A stretch of DNA of 64,000 bases from Hyposmocoma kahamanoa (GCF_003589595.1 NW_020654422.1:15654344-15718343); one strand, 5' to 3'. Counted from the stretch's first letter, positions 31,090 to 42,022 are shown. The notes: a model not told the origin generated them from the sequence alone. A program made the numbers and translations.

Positions 31090-31989
31090 AGGTGCCTACA
31101 GATTTGCTCGACATTGTCGATCGACAGTAACGATTGAGAATTATAGACGTTTTCGAGGAGTTTTAGAGTTCTTATTACGAATGTAGCATTAATTTCTAAA
31201 TCCAAGATGGTTGACAACAATTTTCAAAAACGTATTTTTGGTAAACCATAAGGAAATGGCATGTATATCTGAATACAAGATGGCGGACAAGACTTCTAAT
31301 TCTTCTTCTTCTAATTCTTCGCCATCTTGGATTTAGAAATATGTGCTATATTCGGAATGAACAGCCCCAAATACCTTGAAAACGACACCCAACTTGCCAT
31401 TATTCGAAAAATCGTGCCCGCCATCTTGGATTTAGAAATAAGTGCCATGTTCTTAATGAGCACCCCCAAATACCTCGAAAACGACACCCAACTTGCTATT
31501 ATTTGAAAAGTCATGTCCGCCATCTTGGATTTAGAAATAAGTGCTATATTCCTAATGAGCACCCCCAAATACCTCGAAAACCATCCCCAACTTGCCATTA
31601 CACGAAAAATCGTGCCCGCCATCTTGGATTTAAAAATGAGTGCCATATTCGTAATGAGCACCTCGAATACCTCGAAAACGATTCCCATATTGCATTTATT
31701 TGAAAAGTCGTGTCCGCCATCTTGGATTTAGAAATAAATGCCATACTCGTGATGAGCACCTCGAATACCTCGAAAACGATTCCCATATTGCATTTATTTG
31801 AAAAGTTGTGTCCGCCTTCGTGTATTCAGATATAAATGCCATTTCCATAAGGATTACCAAAAATATTTTTTTGAAAATTCCTGTCACTTGACGTTGTCGA
31901 TCAACAGTAACGATCGACAAAATCGAGCATATCTGTAGGCACCTGATCGACAGTAACGATCGACTAAATCGAGCAAATCTGTAGGCACC
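31090..31989. mobile_element. Fold-back-like element with internal tandem array
   Basis: Outer ends AGGTGCCTACAGATTTGCTC (31090) and its complement (to 31989) are exact over about 21 bp. Inner arms also pair: CCATAAGGAAATGGCATGTA-type sequence at 31247-31288 with its complement at 31805-31860, and one 99-bp-type unit in inverted orientation at 31149-31211 with the array on the right. The right terminus carries two tandem copies of the end (31893-31944 and 31945-31989), each with CGACAGTAACGATCGAC. Long modular inverted repeats with internal tandem units recall FB elements of Drosophila. Non-coding. Confidence 0.75.
31321..31830. repeat. Tandem array, 98-99 bp units
   Basis: GCCATCTTGGATTTAGAAAT starts at about 31321, 31420, 31519, 31618 and 31716, with a diverged unit at 31814. 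Each unit continues with CATATTCGTAATGAGCACC and CTCGAATACCTCGAAAACGA. Because most units are 99 bp, a minus-strand frame stays open through the array (31311-31688) with a 33-residue periodic peptide. That frame is a consequence of the period, not evidence of a gene. Confidence 0.85.
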
Positions 31990-32200
31990 TCTAACTTAAC
32001 GATGAGTAAAGCAAGGTACAATTTCCCCACTTTTGAGGGAAATGTTATTCCATGGCATCATTATTTGTATATTTGTGTGCGTGCCGACGAGCGTAAATAC
32101 AAGTTGCTTACGCCTACATGAATTTGATTTTTGCCTCACTTGTGACAGTTCGTTTTTTATGAAACTATCATTCTATGCGTTATTATTCTAAACCTGAAAC

Positions 32201-32666
32201 ATTGAGCAAGTTGTTTCAATGATATTTGAAAGAGTCTTATTTAACGTCAGTGATAATGCAATTAGGCGTAACTAGCATTTGATAATGAGTTTCCATTTCG
32301 GGAATTTAGAGGCCAATTCTAATCCTCGTAAAAGTCGATCAACTAAATTAGCGCTATTTACGGGAATCTGTTGTTATCAACCCGTAGACAACATCAATTA
32401 ATGCTTACTGTACAAAAATGAAAGTCGTAGCCGTTGAAATAAGAAAGTACCTAATAACGTTAAATCCTTCTCCTGTGAAATTTAGTTTGGCGCAGATACG
32501 CTCCTTTTACCTTTACCGATACGTTCCTTTTTTTGATTATTTTTGAGATTTGTCAAAATTTTAAGTCTGCTGTGTGTCAATTTTCTTAAATAACGTAATT
32601 CTTCTTCTTATCTTATCGATGACATAGACTTACAGCCCAGAACTATGGAACATGTTTGGCATGGTT
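32201..32666. other. No recognisable feature
   Basis: Non-coding spacer. Confidence 0.4.
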
Positions 32667-32967
32667 TTTATTATTTTTTCATAATATGAAGTGACGAGAC
32701 GAACAAATCATAAGCTACATGCCCGTCCATCACAGTTGCAGTGCCACTCAGGGCTTTAAATCGCGAAGATCTGAGGGGCACTGCCGCAGCGCCAGTCACC
32801 CTGAGACATAAGTTGTCAAATCTCAGGTCCCGGCAATTTCACCAGGACCCTTACCCTTCAAAAACGGAACACAGTAATGCTGACATTACTGCTTGGCAGC
32901 TAAAATAGGTAAGGTGGCAATACTTCCCTGGACGAACTTTTACACAAGGAGCTCTACTGCTACTAAA
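32667..32967 (-). repeat. S1 copy, near full-length
   Basis: From the A-rich tail side: AATATGAAGTGACGAGACGA, CAGTTGCAGTGCCACTCAGG, TCGCGAAGATCTGAGGGGCA, TGACATTACTGCTTGGCAGC, TTCCCTGGACGAACTTTTAC, GGAGCTCTACTGCTACT. Complete antisense S1. Confidence 0.8.
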
Positions 32968-33792
32968 AGACATATATAGGAAATATATATAGAATAGTAC
33001 GTCTTACGGTGAGGCTCTCCGTACTTGCACCTTACGAATTAATATAACATAATATGTTTGGCAAAGGCATGTCATTTCTATAATTATTGCACCTAATGGG
33101 TTCAATAAACCTCTGTTAACTTGGATAGGTAAAACTGTATTTACTTTTTAATTTTGGTTTCTGTTAACATTTTGATATACCTATACAATTTATTGTTTTG
33201 TGAGTATTTCATCATTCTTGTTAATTTTGTGCTTAATTGGGTCAGCAAATATAGTTGAATACATGCGCTTGAATAGGTTCCGGTATGCAAAACGTTATAT
33301 CATTATTTGTCGAATTCGATATTTATAGGTATGCCAAATTATCGTTTGAAATTGAAACACATTTGTGAATATTGCTTAAATCGCACATTATAAATAAAGT
33401 AAATGTATAACCTAAAATATCTACATAAAATATGCATAAGGTACCTATGTATGTGTCTACATAAGTTTTATATTGATGTTGAATATAAGGCAACAAATTA
33501 TTGTAAACATTACAAAAGGAAGGAAAAGGAAATTATACTTACAAATTAACTGAACGTGTCTTTGCCGCATCTAGTACGCTCCGCCGCGTCATATTCGTTG
33601 TGTAAGTGTGCTTGTATTTTTGTCTACCTACATAACATATTTTTATTGCTTTTTTTATGTTAGTGCGCTTCTTTAATTTTGTAAGTTTGAATTAGTTAAG
33701 TTTCTCAGTAAGAGAATATGAAAGTCTTATGAGAAATATTCTTTAACAATTATATTACAAAGATAAATATTTTGTTCGTCAACGTAGATCTC
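32968..33792. other. AT-rich non-coding
   Basis: No family match. The short motif ACCTATGTATGTGTCTACAT and similar AT-rich segments carry no frame. Confidence 0.4.
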
Positions 33793-34088
33793 ACCATAAG
33801 AGCGATTACACACGGCTACTTTTTAGCAACGCTACAAAAGTCGTTTGAAACAAGTGGCACGATTGCATCACGACACTTGCGATTTATGCACAACGTTAAA
33901 AATGTGCATCGCGTTTGCATCGCGATTACATCGCGTTACTTTACGTTTGCATCAAATTTCCATCGCGATTGTATAGCTGCTTAAGTAACGTGTTTGTGTA
34001 AAGGTTGACGATTTTCTACTGCATCGCTAGTGCATAGCAACTGAATCGTTGCGCGTTGCTAAAGATCGCTGCGTGTAACCGCTCTTAG
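33793..34088. mobile_element. MITE with TAAGAGCG ends
   Basis: Left end TAAGAGCGATTACACACGGC and right end complement of GCTGCGTGTAACCGCTCTTA form an inverted repeat with a few mismatches. TTTAGCAACGC / GCGTTGCTAAA pairs further in. The interior has repeated GCATCGCG / GCGATTACATCGCG words. The 70-codon frame inside is incidental. Confidence 0.7.
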
Positions 34089-35002
34089 AAATTGTTCTTC
34101 TAAACCTTTCCAATTCGTTCCCAAGTATTTGGGATACCATTAGTGGCTAGGATCCGGGCAGCGGGTGCCGTTATTTTATTTAATATACCATTTAAGGGCG
34201 ATAAATTTGTTAATTCATTACCAGGGGCCGGATTTATGTGAGATGTTATTAACTAGTTACACAAATTCAAAAATCTGACAAGAACATTTGGGTTCCCATC
34301 AAATGCAGGAACATTTCAAAGTGCTTTGTGAACCGTGTCAAGATTAGCGTCAGCCATTTTAGTTTCTGAATCTTCTAAAATAGGATCTCAATTTCTATTA
34401 CCATCAATTTGCGTAAAACGAAGGCTACGTCTGTCAAATCTATCTGTGAGGGATTTATCACTAAGCCGGGCCAAATAAAGGTGAAAATTTTTGAATATTA
34501 ATAACACAACTTACAAAAAAAAGAATAGGTAACCGATCGAATAGGAACTTTAATTGGCAACCAACGGGTTATGTGTTCTTACATCAATGTCCGCATATTT
34601 TCTTTGTTTATGGAACTTGTTCTATCGATGTTTGGATGGGGATCCACTTCACATCCAAGTGTCAGCCCCCTCGTAGGTAACGTAATTGTAGATTTTTCGT
34701 TTACGAAAAAAGTAGCAAGATTGAGATGATCCACTATTGACTCAACAACTCCAAGATAGCGCGAATTATATGGGGCGGCGGCCGTGGAGGTAAAGTAAAG
34801 ACGAGAAAATACAGATATCTATATAAGTTATGTTAAATTTCCACAAAACATTTCTTAACTAAAGGAATTCAGAGTACGTCTAAAGTTAAGCGCGTCAGGC
34901 CGAAAAGTGCTTTACAATTAGTAGATAAAATAATGATTTTGTCAGCAGTCACGTGATTCCGTTGCGAAAACAAGTGCATTGACCTTATGTTAATAATAAT
35001 AA
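34089..35002. other. No recognisable feature
   Basis: Mixed-composition non-coding DNA. A small GC-rich patch GGGGCGGCGGCCGTGGAGG lies near 34772-34791. Confidence 0.4.
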
Positions 35003-35193
35003 TAACGGACACACTCATAGCCCTGCACTAGGGAAACCCTGTGTGCCAAGGACACACACTTAGACAACCATAAATTACACCCAAACTCACGAGAGCAATA
35101 AATGTAGGCCATACAAATATTTCTCCCAGCCCGGGAATCGAACCCGGAACTTCTGCATGGTAGTCTAGCAATGTAACCGTTCGGCCACACGTA
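35003..35193 (-). mobile_element. tRNA-derived SINE T2
   Basis: On the minus strand: GTGTGGCCGAACGGTTACAT (A-box region), TTCCGGGTTCGATTCCCGGG (an exact B-box core GGTTCGATTCC) and CTGGGAGAAATATTTGTATGG, then the body to CTAGTGCAGGGCTATGAGTG. The best-preserved T2 head in the window. An (AAT)n tract adjoins its 3' end at 34990-35003. Confidence 0.7.
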
Positions 35194-36162
35194 GACAGTT
35201 GTAGTTGCATATAGAGATGCAGGGAGTTGCTGTTATACATAGGTGTTCGCATATCTGGATAGATAACAGCGAGTTATTTATGTTTTATTGTTTTATACTT
35301 TATTTACTAACAACCAAAATGTCAACACTATTTATGTTGTCATTTTCAAATAAATAATGCTAAAAAGAACCGTAAACCCCCACAAATGAATACAAAAGTT
35401 TCAATTTGCAGTGCTTATTGACAAAGTATGAAAGAAAATATTAAATTTTCACAAAGAGAAGCACTGTCGGTCCTCGGCCCTTTATAACGAGATTCGTTGA
35501 CACACACTGCTAGTCTCTAAAGTTTGTCAACCCGTATATTTTATGCTGCGATAACTAAACTTTGTTCAGATATTTTATATCTCGAGTTAAAAACTGTAGA
35601 CGATATTTTAGGACTTAATCCCCCTAGCTCGTTTTCACAAACTAACTTTATAAAAAAAACACCTTGTTATGAAACCACTCCATTTATATCTTGGTACTTG
35701 ATACTTGGTGTAACGGGCTGGTGTCCGCAACTCGACGACAAGGCGCCTATTTTGCGTGTGGACTCCATTTATATATATGTAACTACAATTGCAGAGCATA
35801 AATCTCATTTAGCCTCAGTTAAAACCTCACGAAAGTTAAGGAGTTCCAAACACAGCTTCTCCGACAACTGTGACAACGCGTTAATGACGCTGCGACAGAG
35901 CACCAGATTATAGAAATGTACGGGGTCGTATTTGGATACGACATTACCATATTTTAAGAATAATTATGTTGTACAACCTTGAATTTTATTTTACTAATGG
36001 TGTAAATTGCTTTTGCAATAAATACCGAAACAAACGATTCAGCAATCACACACATTGCTCCTTAAGTAACTAAAGCACTTGTGTTATGGAAATCGGAAAC
36101 AACGACGGTACGACAAACACCCAGAGAATATAGAAAAGTTAGTTGTTCTACATTAAACCAGC
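35194..36162. other. Mostly unassigned; LINE 3' scrap at 35690-35785
   Basis: TTGGTACTTGATACTTGGTG and ACGGGCTGGTGTCCGCAACT with CGACGACAAGGCGCCTATTT match 56560-56630, the 3' end of the LINE at 56540-56945. A 129-codon frame covers this piece but has no domain. The rest has no match. Confidence 0.45.
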
Positions 36163-36242
36163 CTGGGATCGAACGCGGAACCTCAGAGATGGCGACACTG
36201 TGAAAACCGGTGTGCAAACCACTACACTACAGAGGTCGTCAA
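36163..36242 (-). repeat. SINE T1-like tRNA head
   Basis: Minus strand: GACGACCTCTGTAGTGTAGT, GGTTTGCACACCGG, then GAGGTTCCGCGTTCGATCCC. GACGACCTCT also precedes the T1 head at 5965. The B-box is one base off. No body attached. Confidence 0.5.
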
Positions 36243-36329
36243 AAACATATGTATATAAAATAATTCTTTTTTCTTTACTTTATACCTAATTTATCTTAGT
36301 AAATTACTCAAGTAAGGCAGCAATACTGC

Positions 36330-36664
36330 ATACACGACCGGACTTGTATGGAGTACTGCTGGCACCTATGGTATGGCACTGCTACATACCGACTGACCAG
36401 CTTGTATTCAATTTAACAAACGTGCCAAGAAGCTTATAGGTGTCTCGGAATTACTAGAGGTGAAGCTGCAGAGCCTTGAATACCCTCGTAAAGTGCCTGC
36501 TTATCGGTATTCCACTGGATATATCACGGAGAGTATGGGATGGAATTACACGATTTAGTTCCGCCTTCCCCTTTCCATCACCGGGGGACTTGACGTAGGC
36601 TTGGGTTACCCACCGTTATGTTGTGGATATTCCAAAGATTCGCAGTTACATTCAGCGTAATAAT

Positions 36665-36713
<49 letters not shown>

Positions 36714-36905
36714 TAGCGTTACGCTTCCACATTTATATAGCGAACGGCTACGGGAGTAGAATTCCTTGCCTGCAGACTTATTCCTTAAACGTTGTAACTT
36801 GCGCCTTTTCAAAGCGAGACTGAATAGGCATTATTTAGGTGTGCATGCTCCATCGTCAACCTCATCATCACTTTCCACCAGGTGCGATAGACGTCAAATG
36901 CGCAC
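36330..36905 (+). mobile_element. LINE 3' end interrupted by an (AT)n tract
   Basis: Broken frames give remnants of RT C-terminal tail: ATTCCTTGCCTGCAGACTTA and TTCAAAGCGAGACTG correspond to the conserved ending NELPA..FP..YNL..FK.R (here recognisable as EFLACRLIP and FQSETE). GATTTAGTTCCGCCTTCCCC corresponds to LVPPSPF. It ends with CACTTTCCACCAGGTGCGAT. Related copies at 44735-45060 and 59339-59580. Non-functional. Confidence 0.55.
36660..36713. repeat. (AT)n microsatellite
   Basis: An (AAT)n start is followed by about 20 uninterrupted AT dinucleotides, sitting inside the LINE remnant. Confidence 0.9.
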
Positions 36906-37532
36906 TTATATATTATTATATTTTAAGTTGTGATTGGAATCTCAAATTTTAAGTATTATTATCATTTATTTATTCATTCAGATGATTCGTTAGTTAATGT
37001 TAGTTACATCTGTAAACTTTTGAAATAATACTAATAACAATCATAATTAATGATTATAACAAACTAGTGGAGTAATTTCACAAAAAAATTATTGAATATC
37101 ATGGTTGTAGCACATCGTCATTAACAATCATTCAACCACCGCTTCGCAATGCCATTAGGAGTGACACGGCAGTGAATCAGGAAGAAACAGTCAAAGGAGG
37201 TAAATGGTATCCTCAAGTGGTAATGGTAAAATTATTCGCGATGACAAGAAACTTTGTTTAGTATGACAGATCTATGTTTTTTTATTCAATAAACTTAGAA
37301 AAGCATAATATTATCTAAGTCAGTTTAAGTGTCAATGAATAACGATTATTGCTGTCCAAAAAACTCGGCTCAAAGATGTGGACAAGTTTGAACCATGTTT
37401 GAACGGCCCCTTAAGCGCATATCCTCAAACAGTTTTCTTTTCGAATCCATCAATTTAATTATATTTGAATTTGGGTATGAGACGACATTCATTAATAAAT
37501 AAAACCAATTTCGAGCAATACATTTTTAGTTT
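36906..37532. other. Unassigned; SINE T3 tail at about 37040-37105
   Basis: TAACAAACTAGTGGAGTAATTTCAC and TTATTGAATATCATGG match the T3 tail at 40410-40455 in plus orientation. No head is attached. The rest shows nothing. Confidence 0.45.
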
Positions 37533-37810
37533 TTAGTAGCAGTAGAGCTTTCCTTCCGCTAAGCAGTAATGTGAGCATTACCGCGTTCCGGTTTTGAATG
37601 GTAAGGGTGCTGGTGAAATTACCAGCACATGGAACTTGTCAACTTATGTCTTAGGATGACGGGCGCAGTGGCAGTGCCCCTAAGATCTTTGCGATTTAAA
37701 GCTCTGAGTGGTACTGGAACTGCTATGGACGCTTCGCGTCTTAATCGTGTCGCTTACCACCAAGCGCACAATTGTTTATCCCGTTACATAGTGTCATAAA
37801 AAAAATAATA
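37533..37810 (+). repeat. S1 copy with a small 5' deletion
   Basis: AGTAGCAGTAGAGCTTTCC is joined to TTCCGCTAAGCAGTAATGTG; the CCAGGGAAGTACTGCC part is missing. The rest runs through GGCACATGGAACTTGTCAAC and GCTATGGACGCTTCGC to an A-rich tail. Confidence 0.75.
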
Positions 37811-38262
37811 TCCATATATAAAATAATAATAAGAATGTGAGAACATGTCCCAAGTTACCCAACTTGACTGGACAGAATGACATTAAATTTAAAGACATTT
37901 TCAACAAATCCCCATTAGTCTATTTCTTATCTCGCGCGCTTCTGAATATTTTAAACTACACCAAAGATAAAGTTACGCGAGTAGTGTCCAAAATTTATTT
38001 TCGAAGTGTTTTTCATAAAGCCATTACACTTGAGGGTCCCGACTTAATTCTGTAGTCCAATTAGTGAGTGGGTGTCATCTTTCGCGACTCATTTCTCTGG
38101 ATTAGTCTCGACTGATGGGATCCATTATGGCCGGTTATGTTTGACTAAATTAATATTTAAAAATACGTAAGTTTGTAAATCTGTTCAGAAAGATGCTTTG
38201 ACCCTTGTCTATGACTTTAAGTGTCCCACTAGCGTTACGATTTCAATTACAACTGCAACAGT
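37811..38262. other. No recognisable feature
   Basis: Non-coding. A 72-codon frame at 37837-38055 is unrecognised. Confidence 0.4.
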
Positions 38263-38583
38263 TTATTTTATTTTTTTATAATAAATACCAAGTAACGGGA
38301 CGAGCAAATCGTGCACCCGGTGATAAGCGACTCGAACATCCATAACAGTTGCAGTTGTAATCCACTCAGAGCTTTTAAATCGCAAAGATCTTAGGGGCAC
38401 GCCACTGTGCCCGTCATCCTGAGACATAAGTTTACAAGTTCCATGTACCTGTAATTTCTCCAGCATCTTTAACCTTTCCAAATCGGAACGCAGCAATGTT
38501 CACATCACTGCTAGGCGACAGAAATAGGAAACGTAGCAGTACTTTTTTGGACGAACTCTTTGACAAGGAAATGTACTGCTACT
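38263..38583 (-). repeat. S1 copy, near full-length
   Basis: TTATAATAAATACCAAGTAACGG tail side, CATCCATAACAGTTGCAGT, AATCGCAAAGATCTTAGGGG, GTTCACATCACTGCTAGGCG, and GTACTGCTACTTTTC at the far end. Antisense. Confidence 0.75.
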
Positions 38584-38670
38584 TTTCGAATAAAAAAAAA
38601 TAAAGAGCCCACATCAAGCCACCTTTCAAGCACGTATTACTGTCGATTCTACGAACTATAATTAGTCATT

Positions 38671-38866
38671 ATTAAAGCCTTTACATTTGTGTGACGTGTC
38701 GTGTTGTGACGCGTAAGAACGGCATCGGTTTCATACACACAACACAAGCCGTCACGTCAGTTTGCGACATACTAATTTAAATCTAACCATATTAAATATA
38801 TGAAACCGATACCTTTCTGACGCGTCACGACACGACTCGTCAGACAAATGTAAATCCGGCTTAATG
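38671..38866. mobile_element. MITE, family M2 copy 2
   Basis: ATTAAAGCCTTTACATTTGT ... CGGTATCGGTTTCATAC-like left arm (one substitution) and GATACCTTTCTGACGCGTCA ... GTAAATCCGGCTTAAT right arm are long complements, as in 1952-2143. The spacer differs by a few bases. Left and right AT flanks (ATTAA / TTAAT) are part of the inverted repeat, so no target duplication is seen. Confidence 0.8.
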
Positions 38867-39637
38867 AGAATAGTGGATTTCATTTTAGTTTAGAACTGAC
38901 AAATAAATCGATTTAGACTGCATGTACGAGTGTTTACACCACATACTAAATGTTTTAACTAAAGTGAAATACCCTGTCTTAAAACAAACGCAAAAAAACG
39001 TAAAAAAAGTGAAAACGTGGCTGAGTGAAGTCACTTTCAAAGCTCTCACAGGTGGCGCAACGGCAAAAAAGCTGTTAAAACCACTATTCAAAGATCCATA
39101 ACAAGCACATAAAGAAATTCGCAATCTCAATTAGTACAGCGATAGCCACGTTGCGGCTACACTCGCTTGTTCCAGGCCAGTCAGGTCAAAGGATTTTTTC
39201 TTATATTTATTCGATCTTTATATCAATACACTGAAGTTGAAATTTGGCTAGTTTTAGCTCGACCCAAATATGTACTAAAATAGTAATTAAACTATTAACA
39301 GCTTTAATGTCCTGTTCGTAAACTTGTAACATCAATAACGGTTATAGCCAGTGAATGCCGGTAAAACACGTCTTAGCGGCTAATGGAGGTAGTGCTGTTA
39401 ATTGGTACCGTCTCCGCTGTTATTCTACCCTCATTACAGTCTATTCGTTTCTACTGGATGATACCCGCTGTCTTGGGTACTTATTATATCTTTATGAACT
39501 ATACTCGACGCAAAGCCTCTAGTTTAAAGTGATAGTTGTCCCTGGTAACCTAAAATGCTTCATGTCATAAAATGTTTCACAATTTTGTGAATCAAATTTT
39601 AAAGCGCCTCTAACTATCATAAGAAGAAAAAATAACT
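38867..39637. other. No recognisable feature
   Basis: Non-coding. An 81-codon frame at 38885-39130 is not recognised. Confidence 0.4.
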
Positions 39638-40190
39638 TTGCTGCCGAGCGGAACACACAACTTTTCATCTCACTATAGCGAGGAAAATGGTAGATAAAAG
39701 AAAAACAGTTAAACTATTTAACATCAGTTTTTTTAATGAAAAGAAAAAGTTTATCTTCGGATGCGTTCTGAATTTACACCTCATCAATTTTTATTCTTGC
39801 TTGTACTTTTATTCCGTGTGATCAAGTGATTATAAAAATTATTTTAGTTCTTCGACGAATCAAAATAATTTAATGAACACAGTTAGTTATCATTGTCAAT
39901 TTAATGTGAACAATAATAAGAATGAAATATACCAACGGATTTATATTACATAAATAAGTAATCATCAATCATTTATGTAATTATGACAAATCGCGTAGTT
40001 GAACGTGCCATTATCTTTTTTTATCGAAAGAAAAAGGTGCACCACATTCCAACGTCAAGTTCGAATTTCAAAAACGTTTTCCACGCTAGCGTGCAAAACT
40101 TTTTTTTCATCCTCTAAGTGCAAAACACGCTTTTGCGCACAGATTTCTAATGAAAATGAAAGCCTTTCCGAGCTAGGTGAAAAAAGATTT
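39638..40190 (+). repeat. Block C copy 2
   Basis: Same order and orientation as 27852-28370, with about 35 bp of additional sequence, including a TAATCATCAATCATTTATGT insertion and an extra CTTTTTTTTCATCCTCTAAG stretch. Ends pair imperfectly as CTTTTCATCTCACTATAGCG versus complement of CGAGCTAGGTGAAAAAAG. Confidence 0.7.
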
Positions 40191-40246
40191 GTTTAAAAAA
40201 TAGATTAGGTTATAATTTGTGTTTAATGTGTAATGTTTCCTACATT

Positions 40247-40455
40247 CTGGCTGGATTCGAACCAACGTCTTCTAGCAAACCGTGCCAGACGCTATGCCAA
40301 CTATGCAACGGAACGAACCAACGGACTTTAAGAATTTTTCCATTGTTGCAGATCTTTGTTTTTGTTTCGTAAGGACTTTTTCTAAGTTTTCGATCTTTGT
40401 TTAATAATTATAACAAACTAGTGAAGTAATTTCACAAAAAATAATTGAGTATCAT
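40247..40455. repeat. SINE T3 pieces in opposite orientations
   Basis: At 40247-40318 the tRNA-like head is antisense (CTGGATTCGAACCAACGTCT, GCAAACCGTGCCAGACGCTA). At 40378-40455 the body and tail are sense (TTTTCTAAGTTTTCGATCTT, AACAAACTAGTGAAGTAATT, AATTGAGTATCATG). This is the remnant of an inverted pair like 60064-60395. Confidence 0.6.
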
Positions 40456-40589
40456 GTCGGCGAAACAACTTGACATTAAATAAAACTTAATTACGACAGA
40501 TTAGGTTGCGAATATTAGACAGATACATATAGGTAGGCTTTTTTGCTCACACAGAAAACAAAAACGGAACATAGACGACTTTGAATTAA

Positions 40590-40903
40590 TGTTTTTTTAT
40601 GAAATCAAGTGACTAGATGGCCAAGTCGTGTGCCTGGTGTTGAGCAATACGCCTCTCCATAGCAGTTGCAGTGTCAATCAGAGCTTTAAATCGCAAATAT
40701 CTAAGGGGCACTGCCACTGCGCCCATCATGCTGAGACATAAGTTAAAAAGGCACAAATGCCTGTAATTTCACCAGCACCCTTACTTATCCTTCAAAACCG
40801 GAATACACTAATGTCCACATTACCTACTGCTTGGCGGCAGAAATAGGTAAAGTGGCTGCTTTCCTGGACGGCCTCTTCCACAAGGAACTCTAGTGCTACT
40901 AAA
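40590..40903 (-). repeat. S1 copy, near full-length
   Basis: TTATGAAATCAAGTGACTAG, CAGTTGCAGTGTCAATCAGA, AATCGCAAATATCTAAGGGG, CATTACCTACTGCTTGGCGG, CAAGGAACTCTAGTGCTACT. Antisense. Confidence 0.75.
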
Positions 40904-41640
40904 ATTTGTTATAATAATGTAAAAATATTGTGTGCATAGGCGGTGTCATTGGTAAGAGCGTGAGCGCTCTTCCGACAACATTTGAGGCAGAGGAAAACTA
41001 AATAGAGAAGGAGACGTAGTGTGCCAATAGTAAAAATTAAAATGCATTAATAATTATATTATCAATATTAATTTTTACTTATCTATGTACGAATATTATA
41101 CGTATTTTCAAAGATTTCTTTCTAACTCATGACGATTTATGTTGCAAACGAACTCCTTGATATACTAACTTAGAATCTAAATTTTTCTTTCACAAACATG
41201 ATAACAAAACATGATAACATATCGTTGCAAAATACGTCTTGTATCCCCCATCAACTTCTCATAAACCGACCACGCATAATTTCAACTTCCTTTGTTCCGG
41301 CGCGTGCGGAGTTAGAAGCGAAGTTTGTGAAGCAAACTTTACGAAGTTTCACGAAGATCAAGTTTTGGTGCGTACGTGATGAAAAGTCGGCAAGTTGAAC
41401 GCTAATCTGCGGCGACGTCGGTCGATTTAACTTGTCGACATCCCGGTAATAAAGGCATGTACGTACCACAAAATCAAGTTCGACACATCATTTGTGTTTT
41501 AAATTATTGTTAATTCGAACGTGTATTGTTTTCTCAATTATGCGTTAGAAGAAGTGTTTTTTGTTCCTATGAATGATACAATATATGCCTTTCTAATAGT
41601 CAATAATAGATAAAATCCAAATGGAGCAATGTTTTCCTGT
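40904..41640. other. No recognisable feature
   Basis: Non-coding. The minus frame at 41251-41469 (72 codons) and its plus shadow are unrecognised. The sequence there is less AT-rich (GGCGCGTGCGGAG) and may be unique DNA. Confidence 0.35.
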
Positions 41641-41647
41641 ATGACAT

Positions 41648-41687
41648 TGAGCATTTTCTGTGATATAAATATCACAGAAAATGCTCA
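41648..41687. repeat. Perfect hairpin, 19-bp arms, 2-nt spacer
   Basis: TGAGCATTTTCTGTGATAT (41648-41666) and its exact complement (41669-41687) are separated by AA. Confidence 0.9.
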
Positions 41688-41802
41688 CACAGGTACCCAG
41701 GGTAGCGAATACCTACAACAAAAAGTCTTCCATGGAGACATTTCTCAAGCAACATTCTCTGTTATAGTTATAATAATAATTATTATTAAAATTTTTATTG
41801 AA

Positions 41803-42022
41803 TGGATATTCAATTATTTTTTATGTGAAATTACTCCACTAGTTTCTAATAATAATTAACACAAAGATCGAACACTCAGAAAAAATTCCTTCGATCCAGC
41901 CGGATTCGAACTGACGTCTTCTAGTATACCATGCCAGACGCTTTATTCAATTATTTTTATGTGAAATTACGCTACTAGTTTGTTATAATTATTAATACAA
42001 AATTCCAACACTCAGAAAAGAA
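41803..42022 (-). mobile_element. SINE T3, one copy and a second partial in tandem
   Basis: First copy 41803-41943: tail TATTCAATTATTTTTTATGT, body, and head with CGGATTCGAACTGACGTCTT and CCATGCCAGACGC. Directly after, at 41944-42022, the tail and body start again (TATTCAATTATTTTTATGTG, AACACTCAGAAAAG) without a head. Both are antisense. Confidence 0.65.

Larger units (their letters stand above)
30252..32200 (+). mobile_element. THAP-type (P-superfamily-like) DNA transposon relic
   Basis: CCTGAAAC occurs at 30252-30259 and 32193-32200 as an exact 8-bp direct repeat. Just inside are inverted ends: CTTAGAATAATAACGCATAG at the left and its complement at the right (21 of 22 matching), with a second shared AAGTGAGGCAAA / TTTGCCTCACTT block further in. 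The left part encodes a THAP-like start. An 8-bp duplication together with a THAP domain fits the P superfamily (hAT also makes 8 bp). The centre is replaced by a fold-back element at 31090-31989. Confidence 0.7.

Noticed and set aside
31311..31870. CRISPR array or satellite
   Set aside because: Units are about 99 bp of continuous similarity without a repeat-spacer pattern, and the array sits inside inverted repeats of a fold-back element.
35115..35190. tRNA gene on the minus strand
   Set aside because: The A-box and B-box are good, but no paired acceptor stem is visible and the same head with the same SINE body occurs at 13758-13970. It is a SINE T2 head.
35524..35913. 129-codon gene
   Set aside because: It includes a LINE 3' UTR fragment (35690-35785) and no recognisable domain.
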